DNA from: Bradyrhizobium sp. dw_411
Lineage (GTDB): Bacteria > Pseudomonadota > Alphaproteobacteria > Rhizobiales > Xanthobacteraceae
Length of the DNA: 64,000 nt
Assembly (NCBI RefSeq): GCF_018449695.1
Contig: NZ_JAAVUY010000019.1
Span: forward strand, 1-64,000
Direction: 5' to 3'
The position numbers and the translations under genes were made by a program. Position 1 is the first letter of the stretch, and every line of letters begins with the position of its first letter. Under the pieces are notes generated by a model, which was not told where the DNA came from, searched no databases, and saw only the letters and a list, made by a program, of their open reading frames with translations. Shown here in pieces: positions 8,702 through 18,008 of this stretch.

Positions 8702-9630
8702 ATGGCGCGATGAAAGCCGGGATGAACGTTGCGATTCTTGGTTCCGGCTTTGGACTCTATGGCTACCTCCCTGCCCTCGCGGCGCTGCCATGCCGCGTCC
8801 TGCTCCCCGAGCGCTATCGCGCTGTGGTCGCGACCCGCGCGGAATTATCGGGCTTTGCCGCCGGGATCGATTGGGTCGCGGACGAGCACGCCGCGATCGA
8901 TCGCGCGCAAGCCCTCGTCATTGCGCGCCGGCCCGCCGACCAGGCCGGCCTGATCGCGGAAATTCTCCGCCAGGACAAACTGGAGCGCCTGCTGCTGGAA
9001 AAACCGTTGGCGCCGACGCCCGCGCTTGCCGCGCAGGTGCAAGACCAGATTGAAGTCTCCGGGAAAATGCTTCGCATGGGATATATGTTCGGCTTCACCG
9101 ATTGGGGCCGCGATCTCATGGGTCGATCGCCGACCGGCAACCTTCAGATCAAATGGACATTCCGCGCGCATCACTACAAGGCTAATCTGTCGAACTGGAA
9201 ACGATCCAGTGCCGAAGGCGGCGGCGCGTTACGGTTCTACGGCATCCAGCTCATCAGCCTGTTGGCCGATTTGGGATTTGATCGCGTATTGGCGTCGGGT
9301 ACGGTCGCCGCGCAGCCTGATGAAGCTGAAGTCTGGCGCGCGACGCTCTCGAACCACCAGGGCGCGCGCTGCGAGGTTGAGGTGGATTCGAATTCCGCAC
9401 AGACGGAATTTTTGGTCCGTGCGCCTACGCTTTCCCTGGCGATATCGCTGCCCGACCCGTTTGGCGAAGCGTCTGACGCCACGCAGGATCGGCGGGTGCC
9501 GATCCTGTCGTCGCTGTGCCGGGATCTGCTGACATCAGAGCAAACGCCACATTTCTCCTATCGGAAAACAATCGCGCTGTGGCAGGCGATCGAGGACGTC
9601 ACGGTTCACAGGATCGGTGAGCGGGGATAG
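8698..9630 (+). CDS. Gfo/Idh/MocA-type oxidoreductase of the sugar cluster
   Basis: A 310-residue protein with an N-terminal Rossmann fold (NVAILGSGFGLYGYLPAL), the LLLEKPLAPT segment that corresponds to the EKP motif of Gfo/Idh/MocA oxidoreductases, and a beta-rich C-terminal domain. It starts inside the methyltransferase stop codon (ATGA), so the two are translationally coupled. The best guess is the ketoreductase that reduces the 4-keto group of the C-methylated CDP-sugar. The usual His/Lys active-site pattern is not obvious (GALRFYGIQLISL stands where GG..DxGxHxxD is expected), so it may be diverged or even non-catalytic. Substrate and direction are inferred from neighbours. Confidence 0.75.
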   Translation: MNGAMKAGMNVAILGSGFGLYGYLPALAALPCRVLLPERYRAVVATRAELSGFAAGIDWVADEHAAIDRAQALVIARRPADQAGLIAEILRQDKLERLLLEKPLAPTPALAAQVQDQIEVSGKMLRMGYMFGFTDWGRDLMGRSPTGNLQIKWTFRAHHYKANLSNWKRSSAEGGGALRFYGIQLISLLADLGFDRVLASGTVAAQPDEAEVWRATLSNHQGARCEVEVDSNSAQTEFLVRAPTLSLAISLPDPFGEASDATQDRRVPILSSLCRDLLTSEQTPHFSYRKTIALWQAIEDVTVHRIGERG

Positions 9631-9646
9631 AATGTCTGTGTTACTT

Positions 9647-9754
9647 CATGGTTCGAGACGCGCGAAGACGCGCTCCTCACCATGAGGTCCGAGTTTTTCC
9701 TGGCTCAGACCTCATCCTGAGGAGCAGCGCGAAGCGATGCGTCTCGAAGGATGG
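9647..9754. repeat. palindromic intergenic repeat, family 1, copy a
   Basis: Begins with CATGGTTCGAGACGC, contains CTCCTCACCATGAGG and CCTCATCCTGAGGAG, and closes with GTCTCGAAGGATGG. The ends are imperfect inverted repeats. It fills the gap between two convergent genes and could form the 3' hairpins of both transcripts. Further copies are at 21736, 26822, 34319, 50275 and 63036. Confidence 0.75.
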
Positions 9755-9758
9755 AACA

Positions 9759-11936
9759 TCACCCCCTCGCTGGCTGCTTCGCGCACCAAGCCTGCCACAT
9801 GCCGCGATAGGCGGCTTCCATATCGCGGGCGAAGGCCGGGTAGTCCATGATCGGGCTGTCGCTCATTTTTTGCCGCAGATCGTGCCTGATCGCCCGCAGC
9901 CGCGACGGATCGGTCGCGAGGCCCGCCGCGATGTCGATGTAGGCCTTCTCGTCCGCGGCCGACAATTCCGGCAAGCCCATATTGTTCATGATCGTCACCC
10001 CCATCCGCGCCGTGAAGTAAGCCCCGGCAAGCGAGACCACGGGAACGCCCATCCACAACGCGTCCAGCGACGTGGTGCCGCCGTTGAAAGGGAATGGATC
10101 CAGCGCGATGTCGATCTTGTTGTAGAGAACGTATTGGTTGGAAGGCTTGCGTGGCTCCAGGATCACGCGATCGAGCGGCAGGCCGAGACGCGCCAGACGC
10201 GCCTCTGTCTCGCTGCGAAATTCGGCGCCATCGATACCGGGAATCTCCAGCAACAGATGCGCATCGGTCACGCGCTTGAGGATTTCGGCCCAGCACCGCA
10301 AGGCCCCGTCGGTGACCTTGGTGAAATTGTTGAAGCAGCCGAATGTCGTAAATCCGTTGTCGTCGCGCGGCGGATGGTCTATCGGATCGGGGATGCCGGC
10401 ACGGGGCTGATAGCAGCAGAATGTCGCCGGCAGGCGCCACAGTGTCTCGGTGTTGAGATGTTCGGTCATCCCGGGCGGATCGGCGTAGATATCGGTGATC
10501 CGGTAGTCGATCGCCTGAACACCCGTTGTCGTGGTGAAACCAAGCCACGTCGCCTGGATCGGTGCCGGCTTGCGCGCGAATACCAGTATCCGGTTGCGGA
10601 AGCTGTGGCCGGACATGTCGATGAGAATATCGATGCCGTCGGCCTCGATCAGATCGGCTGCGGCGTCATCGTTCAGCCCGCAGATATCGCGCCAATGGTC
10701 GAAGTGCGGCTTCAACCGCGCGGTGACCCCATCCTCGGCAGGCATATTGGCATAGGCAAAGAATTCGAAATCGTCTTTCCGGTGATGCGTCAGCAGCGGT
10801 TCAAAGAAATAATTGACCGCGTGAGTGCGAAAATCGCCGGACACATAACCGATCCTTAAGCGCCGGGCGGGATCTAGCGTGTTGGTGAAGGCGCGCGTTC
10901 GCAACAGCGGCGCCGCGACGGCAACGTTGAACTGGCGCGCCTGATCGACCAGCACTTCGTGCGGCACCTCGGCCGAATAGCCAAGCGTCATGACCAGATT
11001 GCTGTGGGCAAGCAAACAACCGGGATCGAGGCGCAGCGCGGTTCGATAGTTTGCGATCGCCTCCGTGATCTTGCCCTGAGCTTTGAGCGCGTTGGCCAGG
11101 TTGTTCCAGCCCATCGCGTAGTCCGGATTGAGCGCAAGCGCCTCCCGATAGTGCCGGATCGCTTCGTCCAGTCTGTTGGTCTCCATCAACGCGTTGGCGA
11201 GGTTGTTATGGGCTTCCGCGAGACCGGGATCCTGACGCAGCGCGGCGGTTGCGTGCGCGATGGCTTCAAGCGGCTTGCCCAGATCGTTCAGAAGCATACT
11301 CAGATTGTTATGCGCGTGGACATGCTCGGGATTTTGACGAAGCGCCGCGGTCAACTGAGCCAAGGCTTGGGCCGGGCGGCCCAGATCGATTAAAAGCGCA
11401 CCGAAATTGGCCTGCGCGTCCGCTACGTTGACGCCAGCCGCGATCAATTGATCGATCATGCGGGAACTCTCGACATGACCGGGATCCGCCGGCAAGACCG
11501 CGGCATAAAGCTTTTCGGATTCCGCCGAACGCCCCTCTCTTTGCAGCGTCAGCGCATTCCAATAAACATTGGCGCGGTCGATCCGGGGTTTCAGTGCGTC
11601 CATCTCAGGCGATGAAAACCCGCGCGTCGCCGCATTCTCGAAGATCGTCCGGGCATCGCCGGCCTGACCTGCCAGCAGCAACGCTTCCGCGAACGAAAGC
11701 CAGTGCTGGCCCCGTTGCGGGTCCGCCTTCAGCGCCGCGGTCAGGAAGGCAATCGCGGATTTAGGCTTGCCTTGCCGGACCACCAAAGTGCCAAGCGCGT
11801 GATTGGCCTCGGCGTTACCGGGCTCCGATTGCAGGACGCTACGGAACAGCCGCTCGGCGCTGTCGGTGCGCCCGGCCTCGAGATGAGCCAGGCCCTTGCG
11901 AACCGCCTTATTGCCGGGGCGAGCGTTCATGTTCAT
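9759..11936 (-). CDS. TPR-containing GT41 (OGT/SPINDLY-like) glycosyltransferase, downstream paralog
   Basis: About 725 residues. The N-terminal half is a solenoid of tetratricopeptide repeats (for example AHNNLANALMETNRLDEAIRHY). The C-terminal half is a GT41 catalytic region: IGYVSGDFRTH carries the His equivalent to the OGT active site, then PIQATWLGF, DYRITD and KIDIALDPFPFNGGTT, where OGT places its UDP/Lys-binding segment. GT41 enzymes put single sugars on Ser/Thr of proteins, and the TPR part recruits the acceptor. Start chosen at 11936: it falls 7 bp after the upstream paralog ends, and MNMNARPGNKAVRKG aligns with the start of that paralog. The enzyme is probably cytoplasmic, with no signal peptide. 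Donor unknown; the adjacent CDP-sugar operon is suggestive. Confidence 0.9.
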   Translation of the reverse strand: MNMNARPGNKAVRKGLAHLEAGRTDSAERLFRSVLQSEPGNAEANHALGTLVVRQGKPKSAIAFLTAALKADPQRGQHWLSFAEALLLAGQAGDARTIFENAATRGFSSPEMDALKPRIDRANVYWNALTLQREGRSAESEKLYAAVLPADPGHVESSRMIDQLIAAGVNVADAQANFGALLIDLGRPAQALAQLTAALRQNPEHVHAHNNLSMLLNDLGKPLEAIAHATAALRQDPGLAEAHNNLANALMETNRLDEAIRHYREALALNPDYAMGWNNLANALKAQGKITEAIANYRTALRLDPGCLLAHSNLVMTLGYSAEVPHEVLVDQARQFNVAVAAPLLRTRAFTNTLDPARRLRIGYVSGDFRTHAVNYFFEPLLTHHRKDDFEFFAYANMPAEDGVTARLKPHFDHWRDICGLNDDAAADLIEADGIDILIDMSGHSFRNRILVFARKPAPIQATWLGFTTTTGVQAIDYRITDIYADPPGMTEHLNTETLWRLPATFCCYQPRAGIPDPIDHPPRDDNGFTTFGCFNNFTKVTDGALRCWAEILKRVTDAHLLLEIPGIDGAEFRSETEARLARLGLPLDRVILEPRKPSNQYVLYNKIDIALDPFPFNGGTTSLDALWMGVPVVSLAGAYFTARMGVTIMNNMGLPELSAADEKAYIDIAAGLATDPSRLRAIRHDLRQKMSDSPIMDYPAFARDMEAAYRGMWQAWCAKQPARG

Positions 11937-11943
11937 CCGCGGC

Positions 11944-14265
11944 TCACGCTTTCTCTGATTGTTTTGTGCACCAGGCCTGCCACATGCCGCGGTAGGCGCT
12001 CTCGATATCGCGGGCAAACGCCGCGTAATCCATGATTGGGCTGCCGCTCATCCTTTGCCGCAGATTGTGCCGGATCGCCCGCAGCCGCGACGGATCGGTC
12101 GCGAGGTTCGCGGCGATGTCGACGTAGGTCTTCTCGTCCGCGGCCGACAATTCCGGCAAGCCGATGTTGTTCATGATCGTCACCCCCATTCGGGCGGTGA
12201 AATATTTCCCGGCCAACGACACGACGGGAACGCCCATCCACGTGGCGTCCAGCGTGGTCGCGCCGCCATTGAAGGGAAATGGATCGAGCGCGATGTCGAT
12301 CTTGTTGTAGAGCACATACTGGTTGGATCTCTTGCGTGGCTCCAGGATCACACGATCGAGCGGCAGGCCGAGACGCGCCAGCCGTGCTTGCGTCTCCGCG
12401 CGGAATTCCGCGCCGTCGATGCCGGGGATCTCGAGCAGCAGGCGCGCATCGCCGACACGTTGGAGGATTTCGGCCCAGCACTCCAATGTGCCGTCAGTCA
12501 CCTTGGTGAAATTGTTGAAACAGCCGAATGTCGTAAACCCGTTGTCGTCCCGTGGCGGATGATCGATCGGGTCGGCAATGCCGGCGCGGGCCTGATAGCA
12601 GCAGAACGTCGCCGGCAGGCGCCACAATGTCTCGGTGTTGAGATGTTCGGTCATCCCGGGTGGATCGGCATAGATATCGGTGATCCGGTAGTCGATCGCC
12701 TTGACGCCCGTCGTCGTGGTGAAGCCCAACCATGTCGCCTGAACCGGCGCGGGCTTGCGCGCGAACAGCAGCATCCGGTTGCCGGCCATATGGCCGGACA
12801 TGTCGATGAGGATATCGATGCCATCGGCCTCGATCAGATCGGCGGCAGCATCGTCGCTCAAGGCGCGGATATCGCGCCAATGGTCGAAGTGCTGCTTCAA
12901 GCGCCCCGTGACGTCATCTTCGGCATGCATGTTGGCATAGGCAAAGAACTCGAAATCGTCTTTGGCGTGATGCGCCAGCAACGGCTCGAAGAAATAATTG
13001 ACTACATGATTGCGAAAATCGCCGGAGACATAGCCGATCCGCAACCGCCGGCCCGGGTCAGGCACGTTCGCGAACGCGCGCGTCCGCAACAGCGGTACCG
13101 CGACGGCGTCGTTGAACTGGCGCGCCTGTTCGACCAGCATTTCGTGCGGCACCTCGGCCGAATAGCCGAGCGTCATGATCAGGTTGCTATGGGCCGGGAA
13201 AAAACCGGGATCGAGGCTGATCGCAGTCCGGAAGTTCGCGATCGCCTCAGTGAGCTTGCCCTGGCTCTTCAGCGCGTTGCCGATATTATTCCACGCTGGC
13301 GCATAGCCCGGCTTGAGCCGGAGCGCTTCGCGATAATGCCGCAGCGCTTCATCGAGCCGGCCGGTCTCCCGGTAGACATTGCCGAGGTTGTTGTGCGCTT
13401 CTGCGAGGTCGGGATTCTGACGCAACGCTTCCATGCCGTGGACCGCCGCTTCGTCCAGCCGGTTGAGATCGAACAGCAGCGCACCGAGGTTGTTATGGGC
13501 GTCAGCGGTATTCACGCCTGCCGCGATGACGGCGCTGTATCGCCTGATGGCTTCGTCGACCTGGCCGAGCGATCGATAGACATAGCCAAGACCGGTCTGG
13601 GCTTCGGGACTGCCCGGCTGCAGCGCGAGCGCGCGCTCAAAGCATTGCTTGGCCTCTTCGAGGCGCCCGGACTCGGCCAGCACGATGCCGAGACTGCAAT
13701 GAAATTCGGCGACATCGCCCTTCAGGCGGATCGCCTCGCTGATCAACCGGATGGCGGCCTCGGCGCGGCTGGTCTGATGCGCGAGCTGGCCGAACATGTG
13801 AAGGCTATCGGCGTGACCGGGATCGGCCGACAGGATCGCGGTATAAAGCTTTTCGGCCTCCGTAAACCGCCCGGCTTTGTGGTGATCGCGCGCATGATGA
13901 TGAAGTTCGGCGTGGTCGATCCGGATTTTCAAGGCGGGCGATGAAAATCCGCGTGCGATTGCACGGTCGAGAACAGCGCGCGCGTCGCCAACCGCGCCGG
14001 TCAGTAATAGCGCTTCCGCAAAGGAAAGCCAGTGCTGGCCCTGTTGCGGGTCCGCTTGCAGCGCCGCGGTCAGGAACGAAAGCGCGGATTGCGGCTTGCC
14101 CTGCCGAACCGCCAAGGCGCCGAGCGCGTGGTTGGCTTCAGCGTTACGGGGTTCGGATAGCAGGACACCGCGGAACAGCCGCTCCGCGCTGTCGATGCGG
14201 CCGGCCTCGAGATGAGCCATGCCTTTGCGAACCGCCTTGTTGCTGATGCGAGCGTCTGCGGTCAT
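11944..14265 (-). CDS. TPR-containing GT41 (OGT/SPINDLY-like) glycosyltransferase, upstream paralog
   Basis: About 773 residues and a clear tandem duplicate of the gene downstream. The first 100 residues and the whole catalytic half are nearly the same (shared runs such as TETLWRLPATFCCYQ and YNKIDIALDPFPFNGG). The middle TPR array differs, with extra repeats here such as LGYVYRSLGQVDEAIRRY. Active-site landmarks are IGYVSGDFRNH, PVQATWLGF and DYRITDIYADPPG. The ATG at 14265 is chosen because MTADARISNKAVRKG matches the paralog start; a GTG at 14334 would add 23 residues. Two enzymes with one catalytic type but different TPR arrays suggest different acceptor proteins for the same sugar. Divergent from the third TPR protein at 14473. 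Confidence 0.9.
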   Translation of the reverse strand: MTADARISNKAVRKGMAHLEAGRIDSAERLFRGVLLSEPRNAEANHALGALAVRQGKPQSALSFLTAALQADPQQGQHWLSFAEALLLTGAVGDARAVLDRAIARGFSSPALKIRIDHAELHHHARDHHKAGRFTEAEKLYTAILSADPGHADSLHMFGQLAHQTSRAEAAIRLISEAIRLKGDVAEFHCSLGIVLAESGRLEEAKQCFERALALQPGSPEAQTGLGYVYRSLGQVDEAIRRYSAVIAAGVNTADAHNNLGALLFDLNRLDEAAVHGMEALRQNPDLAEAHNNLGNVYRETGRLDEALRHYREALRLKPGYAPAWNNIGNALKSQGKLTEAIANFRTAISLDPGFFPAHSNLIMTLGYSAEVPHEMLVEQARQFNDAVAVPLLRTRAFANVPDPGRRLRIGYVSGDFRNHVVNYFFEPLLAHHAKDDFEFFAYANMHAEDDVTGRLKQHFDHWRDIRALSDDAAADLIEADGIDILIDMSGHMAGNRMLLFARKPAPVQATWLGFTTTTGVKAIDYRITDIYADPPGMTEHLNTETLWRLPATFCCYQARAGIADPIDHPPRDDNGFTTFGCFNNFTKVTDGTLECWAEILQRVGDARLLLEIPGIDGAEFRAETQARLARLGLPLDRVILEPRKRSNQYVLYNKIDIALDPFPFNGGATTLDATWMGVPVVSLAGKYFTARMGVTIMNNIGLPELSAADEKTYVDIAANLATDPSRLRAIRHNLRQRMSGSPIMDYAAFARDIESAYRGMWQAWCTKQSEKA

Positions 14266-14472
14266 CCGCGGGGCACAACCTGTCGAAAACGATGCGCCAT
14301 GCTTATCACTGATTCGGCAGCGCTTGATCTTCACACCCGTTCATGCCTGTGAGGTGGCTCCCGGCAAATATGACGATGGAAACACCTGCCGGTGTTGCCT
14401 CGCGCCAAACAACTTTTCCGGCGGAGGAGAATCATCTAGAGGTTGTCGTGCGGGAAACGTTGAAATTTACCG

Positions 14473-16383
14473 ATGAATCGTCTTGAACGCCGGGCAGCCG
14501 CTCGCAAATCCGGGGCCGGTTCCAGCGGTAGCACCCCAACTATACCTGCTCCAAATATACCTGCTGCAAATACGCCCGCCGCAAATACGTCTGCCATAAG
14601 TACACCTGCTGCGCTTTGCGAGGCTGGCCTCAATCACATACGGGCCGGGCGCTATCTCGACGCGCAAACCTGCTGCCAGCAAGCGCTCGCCATAGATTCC
14701 AATCACGCAGACACCCTCTATCTGATGGGGCTGTTATCCTTCCAGGCCAAACAATACGATTTGGCCGTAGAGTGGATCGCCCGCGCCATTCGGCAGAATC
14801 CCCAACCGAAATTTCTTCTGACGCTCGGCGCGGCATTATGGCAGTCGGGGCGACGCGAAGAGGCCCTCAAGGCCTACGAGAAAGCGGCGCAGATCAACCC
14901 TGAAAATGCCGATTTGTGGAAGAATCTCGGCGATGCCCTCGTCGAGGCAGGGCGTCCGGCGGACGCGCTGCTGAGCTTTCAGCAGGCGCTCAAACTCGAT
15001 CCCCATCGTTGGGACGTAATGCAGAACAGCGCAATCATCCTCCACAGATTGGGGCGGCTGGAAGAGGCGCTCTCCTGCTTCAATCTGTGCGACGCGTTGC
15101 AGCCAAACCACGTTCCGACATTGAGCATCCGCGCGATGTGCCTGTACGGCCTCAAAAGGTTCGCGGAAGCCTTGACCGACACGCGACGAGCGCAAGCGCT
15201 CGATCCGACCAATGCCGAGCCATGCAACAATATCGGCATTCTCCTTCGATCGCATGGCCGGGATGAAGAGGCGCTGGAATGGTTCGACCGGGCGCTCGTG
15301 CTTCGTCCGAATTTTCCGGATGCTCTTCACAACAAAGCCGTCGCGTTCACACAGACCAGGCGGTTCCACGACGCTTTCGCGATCTATGACGGTTTAAAGG
15401 CAGCAGATCCGAACGATGCCGTGGCGCATTTGGGGTCGGCCCATCTTCACATGCTGACCGGAAATTTCGAAGCCGGCTGGGCGGGACGCGAGGCGCGGTG
15501 GAAGGTTCCGCCGCTCTCGACCACCTATCCCAAATTCTTGCAACCCCTGTGGCTCGGAGATGGAGCCATTGAGGGCAAGACCATCCTCGTCGCCGCGGAT
15601 GAGGGATTTGGAGATACAATCCAGTTCGCGCGGTACCTGCCGATGCTGGCAGAACGCGGCGCGCGCGTCGTGTTTGTTGTCCAGGACGCGTTGCGCCTTC
15701 TGTTGTCGGATCTCCCCGGAGTTTCCCACTGTATTGCGACCTCAACGATGAATACGTCAGCCGTGAATGCGCTGCCGGCGTTCGACATCCATTGCCCCAT
15801 GATGAGCTTGCCTCTGGCCTTCGGGACCCGGCTCGACACCATTCCGTCGCCGGCATCGTATCTGCCTCGCCCTGCGGAGAGCCGCGTGCAAGCCTGGGAA
15901 GAGCGCCTTGGCCGGCACGACAAATTGCGGGTCGGCCTGGTCTGGTCCGGTAACCCAAACCACGCGAACGACCATAACCGGTCGCTACCCCTGCGCGCGC
16001 TGGCGCCTCTTTTCGACGTCGACGCAACATTTGTGAGTCTGCAAAAGGACCCGAGACCTGCGGACAAGGCGACGCTGCTCGAACGGGCCGACATTATCGA
16101 CCTGACCGCTCATCTTACGGATTTCACCGAGACGGCTGCCTTGGTGTCCTGCCTTGATCTGGTGATTACCGTGGACACCAGTGTTGCCCATCTCGCCGCC
16201 GCCCTTGGATGCCCGACCTGGATTCTGCTGCCTTACACGCCCGATTATCGTTGGCTGCTCGATCGTGACGACAGCCCCTGGTATCCCGACGCGCGTCTGT
16301 TCCGGCAGACGAAAACCCGCGATTACGGCGAAGCGGTCGGCCGGGCACGCGACGCATTGCTCCCGCTTGCTTTCGCCCAATAG
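14473..16383 (+). CDS. TPR protein with GT9-like (heptosyltransferase-type) C-terminal domain
   Basis: A 636-residue protein. It starts with a basic segment (NRLERRAAARKSG), then a Pro/Ala/Asn/Thr low-complexity linker built from a 15-bp DNA repeat (about residues 22-47), then eight or so TPR units (for example LWKNLGDALVEAGRPADALLSF). The C-terminal half resembles the ADP-heptose:LPS heptosyltransferase fold: ILVAADEGFGDTIQFARYLP, LRVGLVWSGNPNHANDHNRS, and LDLVITVDTSVAHLAAALG with its conserved Asp-Thr-Ser and Ala-Leu-Gly. Related TPR-GT9 proteins are common in alpha- and betaproteobacteria, often near flagellar or glycosylation genes. The acceptor is unknown. It lies divergent from the GT41 pair and was probably recruited to the same glycosylation system. 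Confidence 0.85.
   Translation: MNRLERRAAARKSGAGSSGSTPTIPAPNIPAANTPAANTSAISTPAALCEAGLNHIRAGRYLDAQTCCQQALAIDSNHADTLYLMGLLSFQAKQYDLAVEWIARAIRQNPQPKFLLTLGAALWQSGRREEALKAYEKAAQINPENADLWKNLGDALVEAGRPADALLSFQQALKLDPHRWDVMQNSAIILHRLGRLEEALSCFNLCDALQPNHVPTLSIRAMCLYGLKRFAEALTDTRRAQALDPTNAEPCNNIGILLRSHGRDEEALEWFDRALVLRPNFPDALHNKAVAFTQTRRFHDAFAIYDGLKAADPNDAVAHLGSAHLHMLTGNFEAGWAGREARWKVPPLSTTYPKFLQPLWLGDGAIEGKTILVAADEGFGDTIQFARYLPMLAERGARVVFVVQDALRLLLSDLPGVSHCIATSTMNTSAVNALPAFDIHCPMMSLPLAFGTRLDTIPSPASYLPRPAESRVQAWEERLGRHDKLRVGLVWSGNPNHANDHNRSLPLRALAPLFDVDATFVSLQKDPRPADKATLLERADIIDLTAHLTDFTETAALVSCLDLVITVDTSVAHLAAALGCPTWILLPYTPDYRWLLDRDDSPWYPDARLFRQTKTRDYGEAVGRARDALLPLAFAQ
14538..14612 (+). repeat. five tandem 15-bp units coding a pentapeptide repeat
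   Basis: Five consecutive 15-bp units of the form AAATATACCTGCTGC, increasingly degenerate towards the 3' end, encode repeats like NIPAA, NTPAA and NTSAI between the basic N-terminus and the TPR array of the TPR-GT9 protein. The units are more AT-rich than the flanking coding DNA. Copy number could change by slippage without a frameshift. Confidence 0.75.
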
Positions 16384-16662
16384 ACCTTTCGTGGTTGCGG
16401 GAATTTTCCATCTTCGTGCAAGCATTTGAAAAATATCAACAAAACATCCACCGCTCGCTATTGCCTGTAAAATACCCACCGCTCTGCAGCGATTTCCCGC
16501 GCTAACGAATGCTCGACCGCGCCTCCCTACTTTAGTTTCGCCGACATGAACGAGCCGCCGCGGTGTTTCGCTTGCTGAGGACGCAGGCACCGCTAGAATG
16601 CCCCCAACATTAATGAACAAGGCCGATCAACAAGGCCATCAGTTACAGTGGAGAGAAACGAC

Positions 16663-17922
16663 ATGACAAAAACATCCCGATCGCCCCTATCCCGGTCCTT
16701 GTCGAGGCTGCTCGGCGCGACCGCGCTGGGCCTGCTCGCGACGGCGTCCGGTCAGGCCCTGGCCGCGGACCCGATCAAGATCGGCGTCATCGCCGAAGCG
16801 CAGGCCATCGCCGGCGCATCGATCCCGCAGGCCGCGCAGATGGCCGCCGACGAAATCAACGCCAAGGGCGGCGTCGACGGCCGCAAGATCGAAATCGTCA
16901 CCTATGACAACCACTCCTCCTCGGCCGACTCGGTTCGCGCATTCCAGCGCGCGGTCAATGAGGACAAGGTCCACATGGTGATCGCCAGCTACATCAGCGA
17001 AGTGGTGCTGGCGCTGGAGCCCTGGGCGTCGCGCCTCAAGACGCCGTTCATCACGCCGGGCGCTGCGTCCAACGAGATCAGCAAGAGCGTCCACAATGAT
17101 TACGAGAAGAACAAATACACCTTCCACGGCTATCTGACTTCCGCCGCGCTGGCGCTGTCGGTCTGCGACGCCGCCAAGGAGTTGCTGGCCGAGCAGAAGA
17201 ACATGAAGACCGCCGTCATCATGAGCGAGGACGCCGCCTGGACCAAGCCGCTCGACATCGGCTACGAGGAATGCCTGCCCAAGGCCGGGCTGAAGGTACT
17301 CGATCACATCCGCTTCTCGCCCGACACCACCGACTTCACGCCGATCTTCAACAAGATCGAGGGCTCCAAGCCCGACGTGATCATCACCGGTATTTCACAT
17401 GTCGGCGTGCAGCCCACCGTGCAGTGGAAGAACCAGCAGGTGCCGATCCCGATGCTCGGCATCGCCTCGCAGGCCACCAACGAAACCTTCGGCAAGGACA
17501 CCAACGACGCATCCAATGGCGTGCTCTATCAGGGCGTCTCCGGCCCCGGCGTTCCTGTGACGCCGAAGTCGATCCCCTTTGCCGACGGCTTCAAGGCCAA
17601 GTTCGGCAATTATCCGTCCTATGCCGGCTACACGGCCTATGACGAAGTCTATTTTATCGCCGACGCCGTCAAGCGCGCCGGCACCACCGACGCCGACAAG
17701 CTGGTCGACGCGCTGGAAAAGACCGACTGGGAAGGCACCATCGGCCGCGTCCAGTTCTACGGCAAGGACGACCCGTTCACCCATTCGATCAAATACGGCA
17801 AGGGCCTGATCACCGGACTGATGCTGCAGTGGCAGGATGGCAAGCAGGTCAGCGTCTGGCCCAAGGAAGTCGCCAAGGGCACGCTGAAGTTCCCAAGCTT
17901 CATCAAGGTCACCTCGAACTGA
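16663..17922 (+). CDS. LIV/HAAT-type ABC transporter substrate-binding protein
   Basis: A periplasmic receptor of about 419 residues. The signal peptide RLLGATALGLLATASGQALA is followed by DPIKIGVIAEAQAIAGAS, the usual opening of the branched-chain-amino-acid/amide receptor family (type I periplasmic fold). A GTG at 16648 in frame precedes GGAGAG; that motif is itself the Shine-Dalgarno for the ATG at 16663, so the shorter start is chosen. Later landmarks are SYISEVVLALEPWA, TPGAASNEISKS and YAGYTAYDEVYFIADAV. It leads an importer operon with two permeases and a fused ATPase. Related receptors bind amino acids, amides, urea or aromatic acids, and sequence alone does not decide. Confidence 0.9.
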   Translation: MTKTSRSPLSRSLSRLLGATALGLLATASGQALAADPIKIGVIAEAQAIAGASIPQAAQMAADEINAKGGVDGRKIEIVTYDNHSSSADSVRAFQRAVNEDKVHMVIASYISEVVLALEPWASRLKTPFITPGAASNEISKSVHNDYEKNKYTFHGYLTSAALALSVCDAAKELLAEQKNMKTAVIMSEDAAWTKPLDIGYEECLPKAGLKVLDHIRFSPDTTDFTPIFNKIEGSKPDVIITGISHVGVQPTVQWKNQQVPIPMLGIASQATNETFGKDTNDASNGVLYQGVSGPGVPVTPKSIPFADGFKAKFGNYPSYAGYTAYDEVYFIADAVKRAGTTDADKLVDALEKTDWEGTIGRVQFYGKDDPFTHSIKYGKGLITGLMLQWQDGKQVSVWPKEVAKGTLKFPSFIKVTSN

Positions 17923-17937
17923 ACTCCGAACGATCAT

Positions 17938-17967
17938 GCTCCCGGGTTTTTCCCCCGGGAGCTTTTT
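17938..17967 (+). terminator. hairpin between receptor and permease genes (partial terminator)
   Basis: A perfect 9-bp GC-rich stem (17938-17946 with 17954-17962) and a 7-nt loop are followed by five T residues. It falls 16 bp after the receptor stop, inside what should be one operon. Such intra-operon terminators usually let the receptor be made in excess over the membrane parts. Confidence 0.8.
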
Positions 17968-18008
17968 CGTATGTGCAGCTTTCCCCGGAAGTGAGGCAGC
18001 GGTGCTGC

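Noticed and set aside
11959..13944. A 661-codon open frame antisense to the upstream GT41 gene
   Set aside because: It mirrors the GC-rich, stop-poor complementary strand of a clear TPR-GT41 coding region, has no ribosome-binding site or known domain, and repeats with the periodicity of the TPR units.
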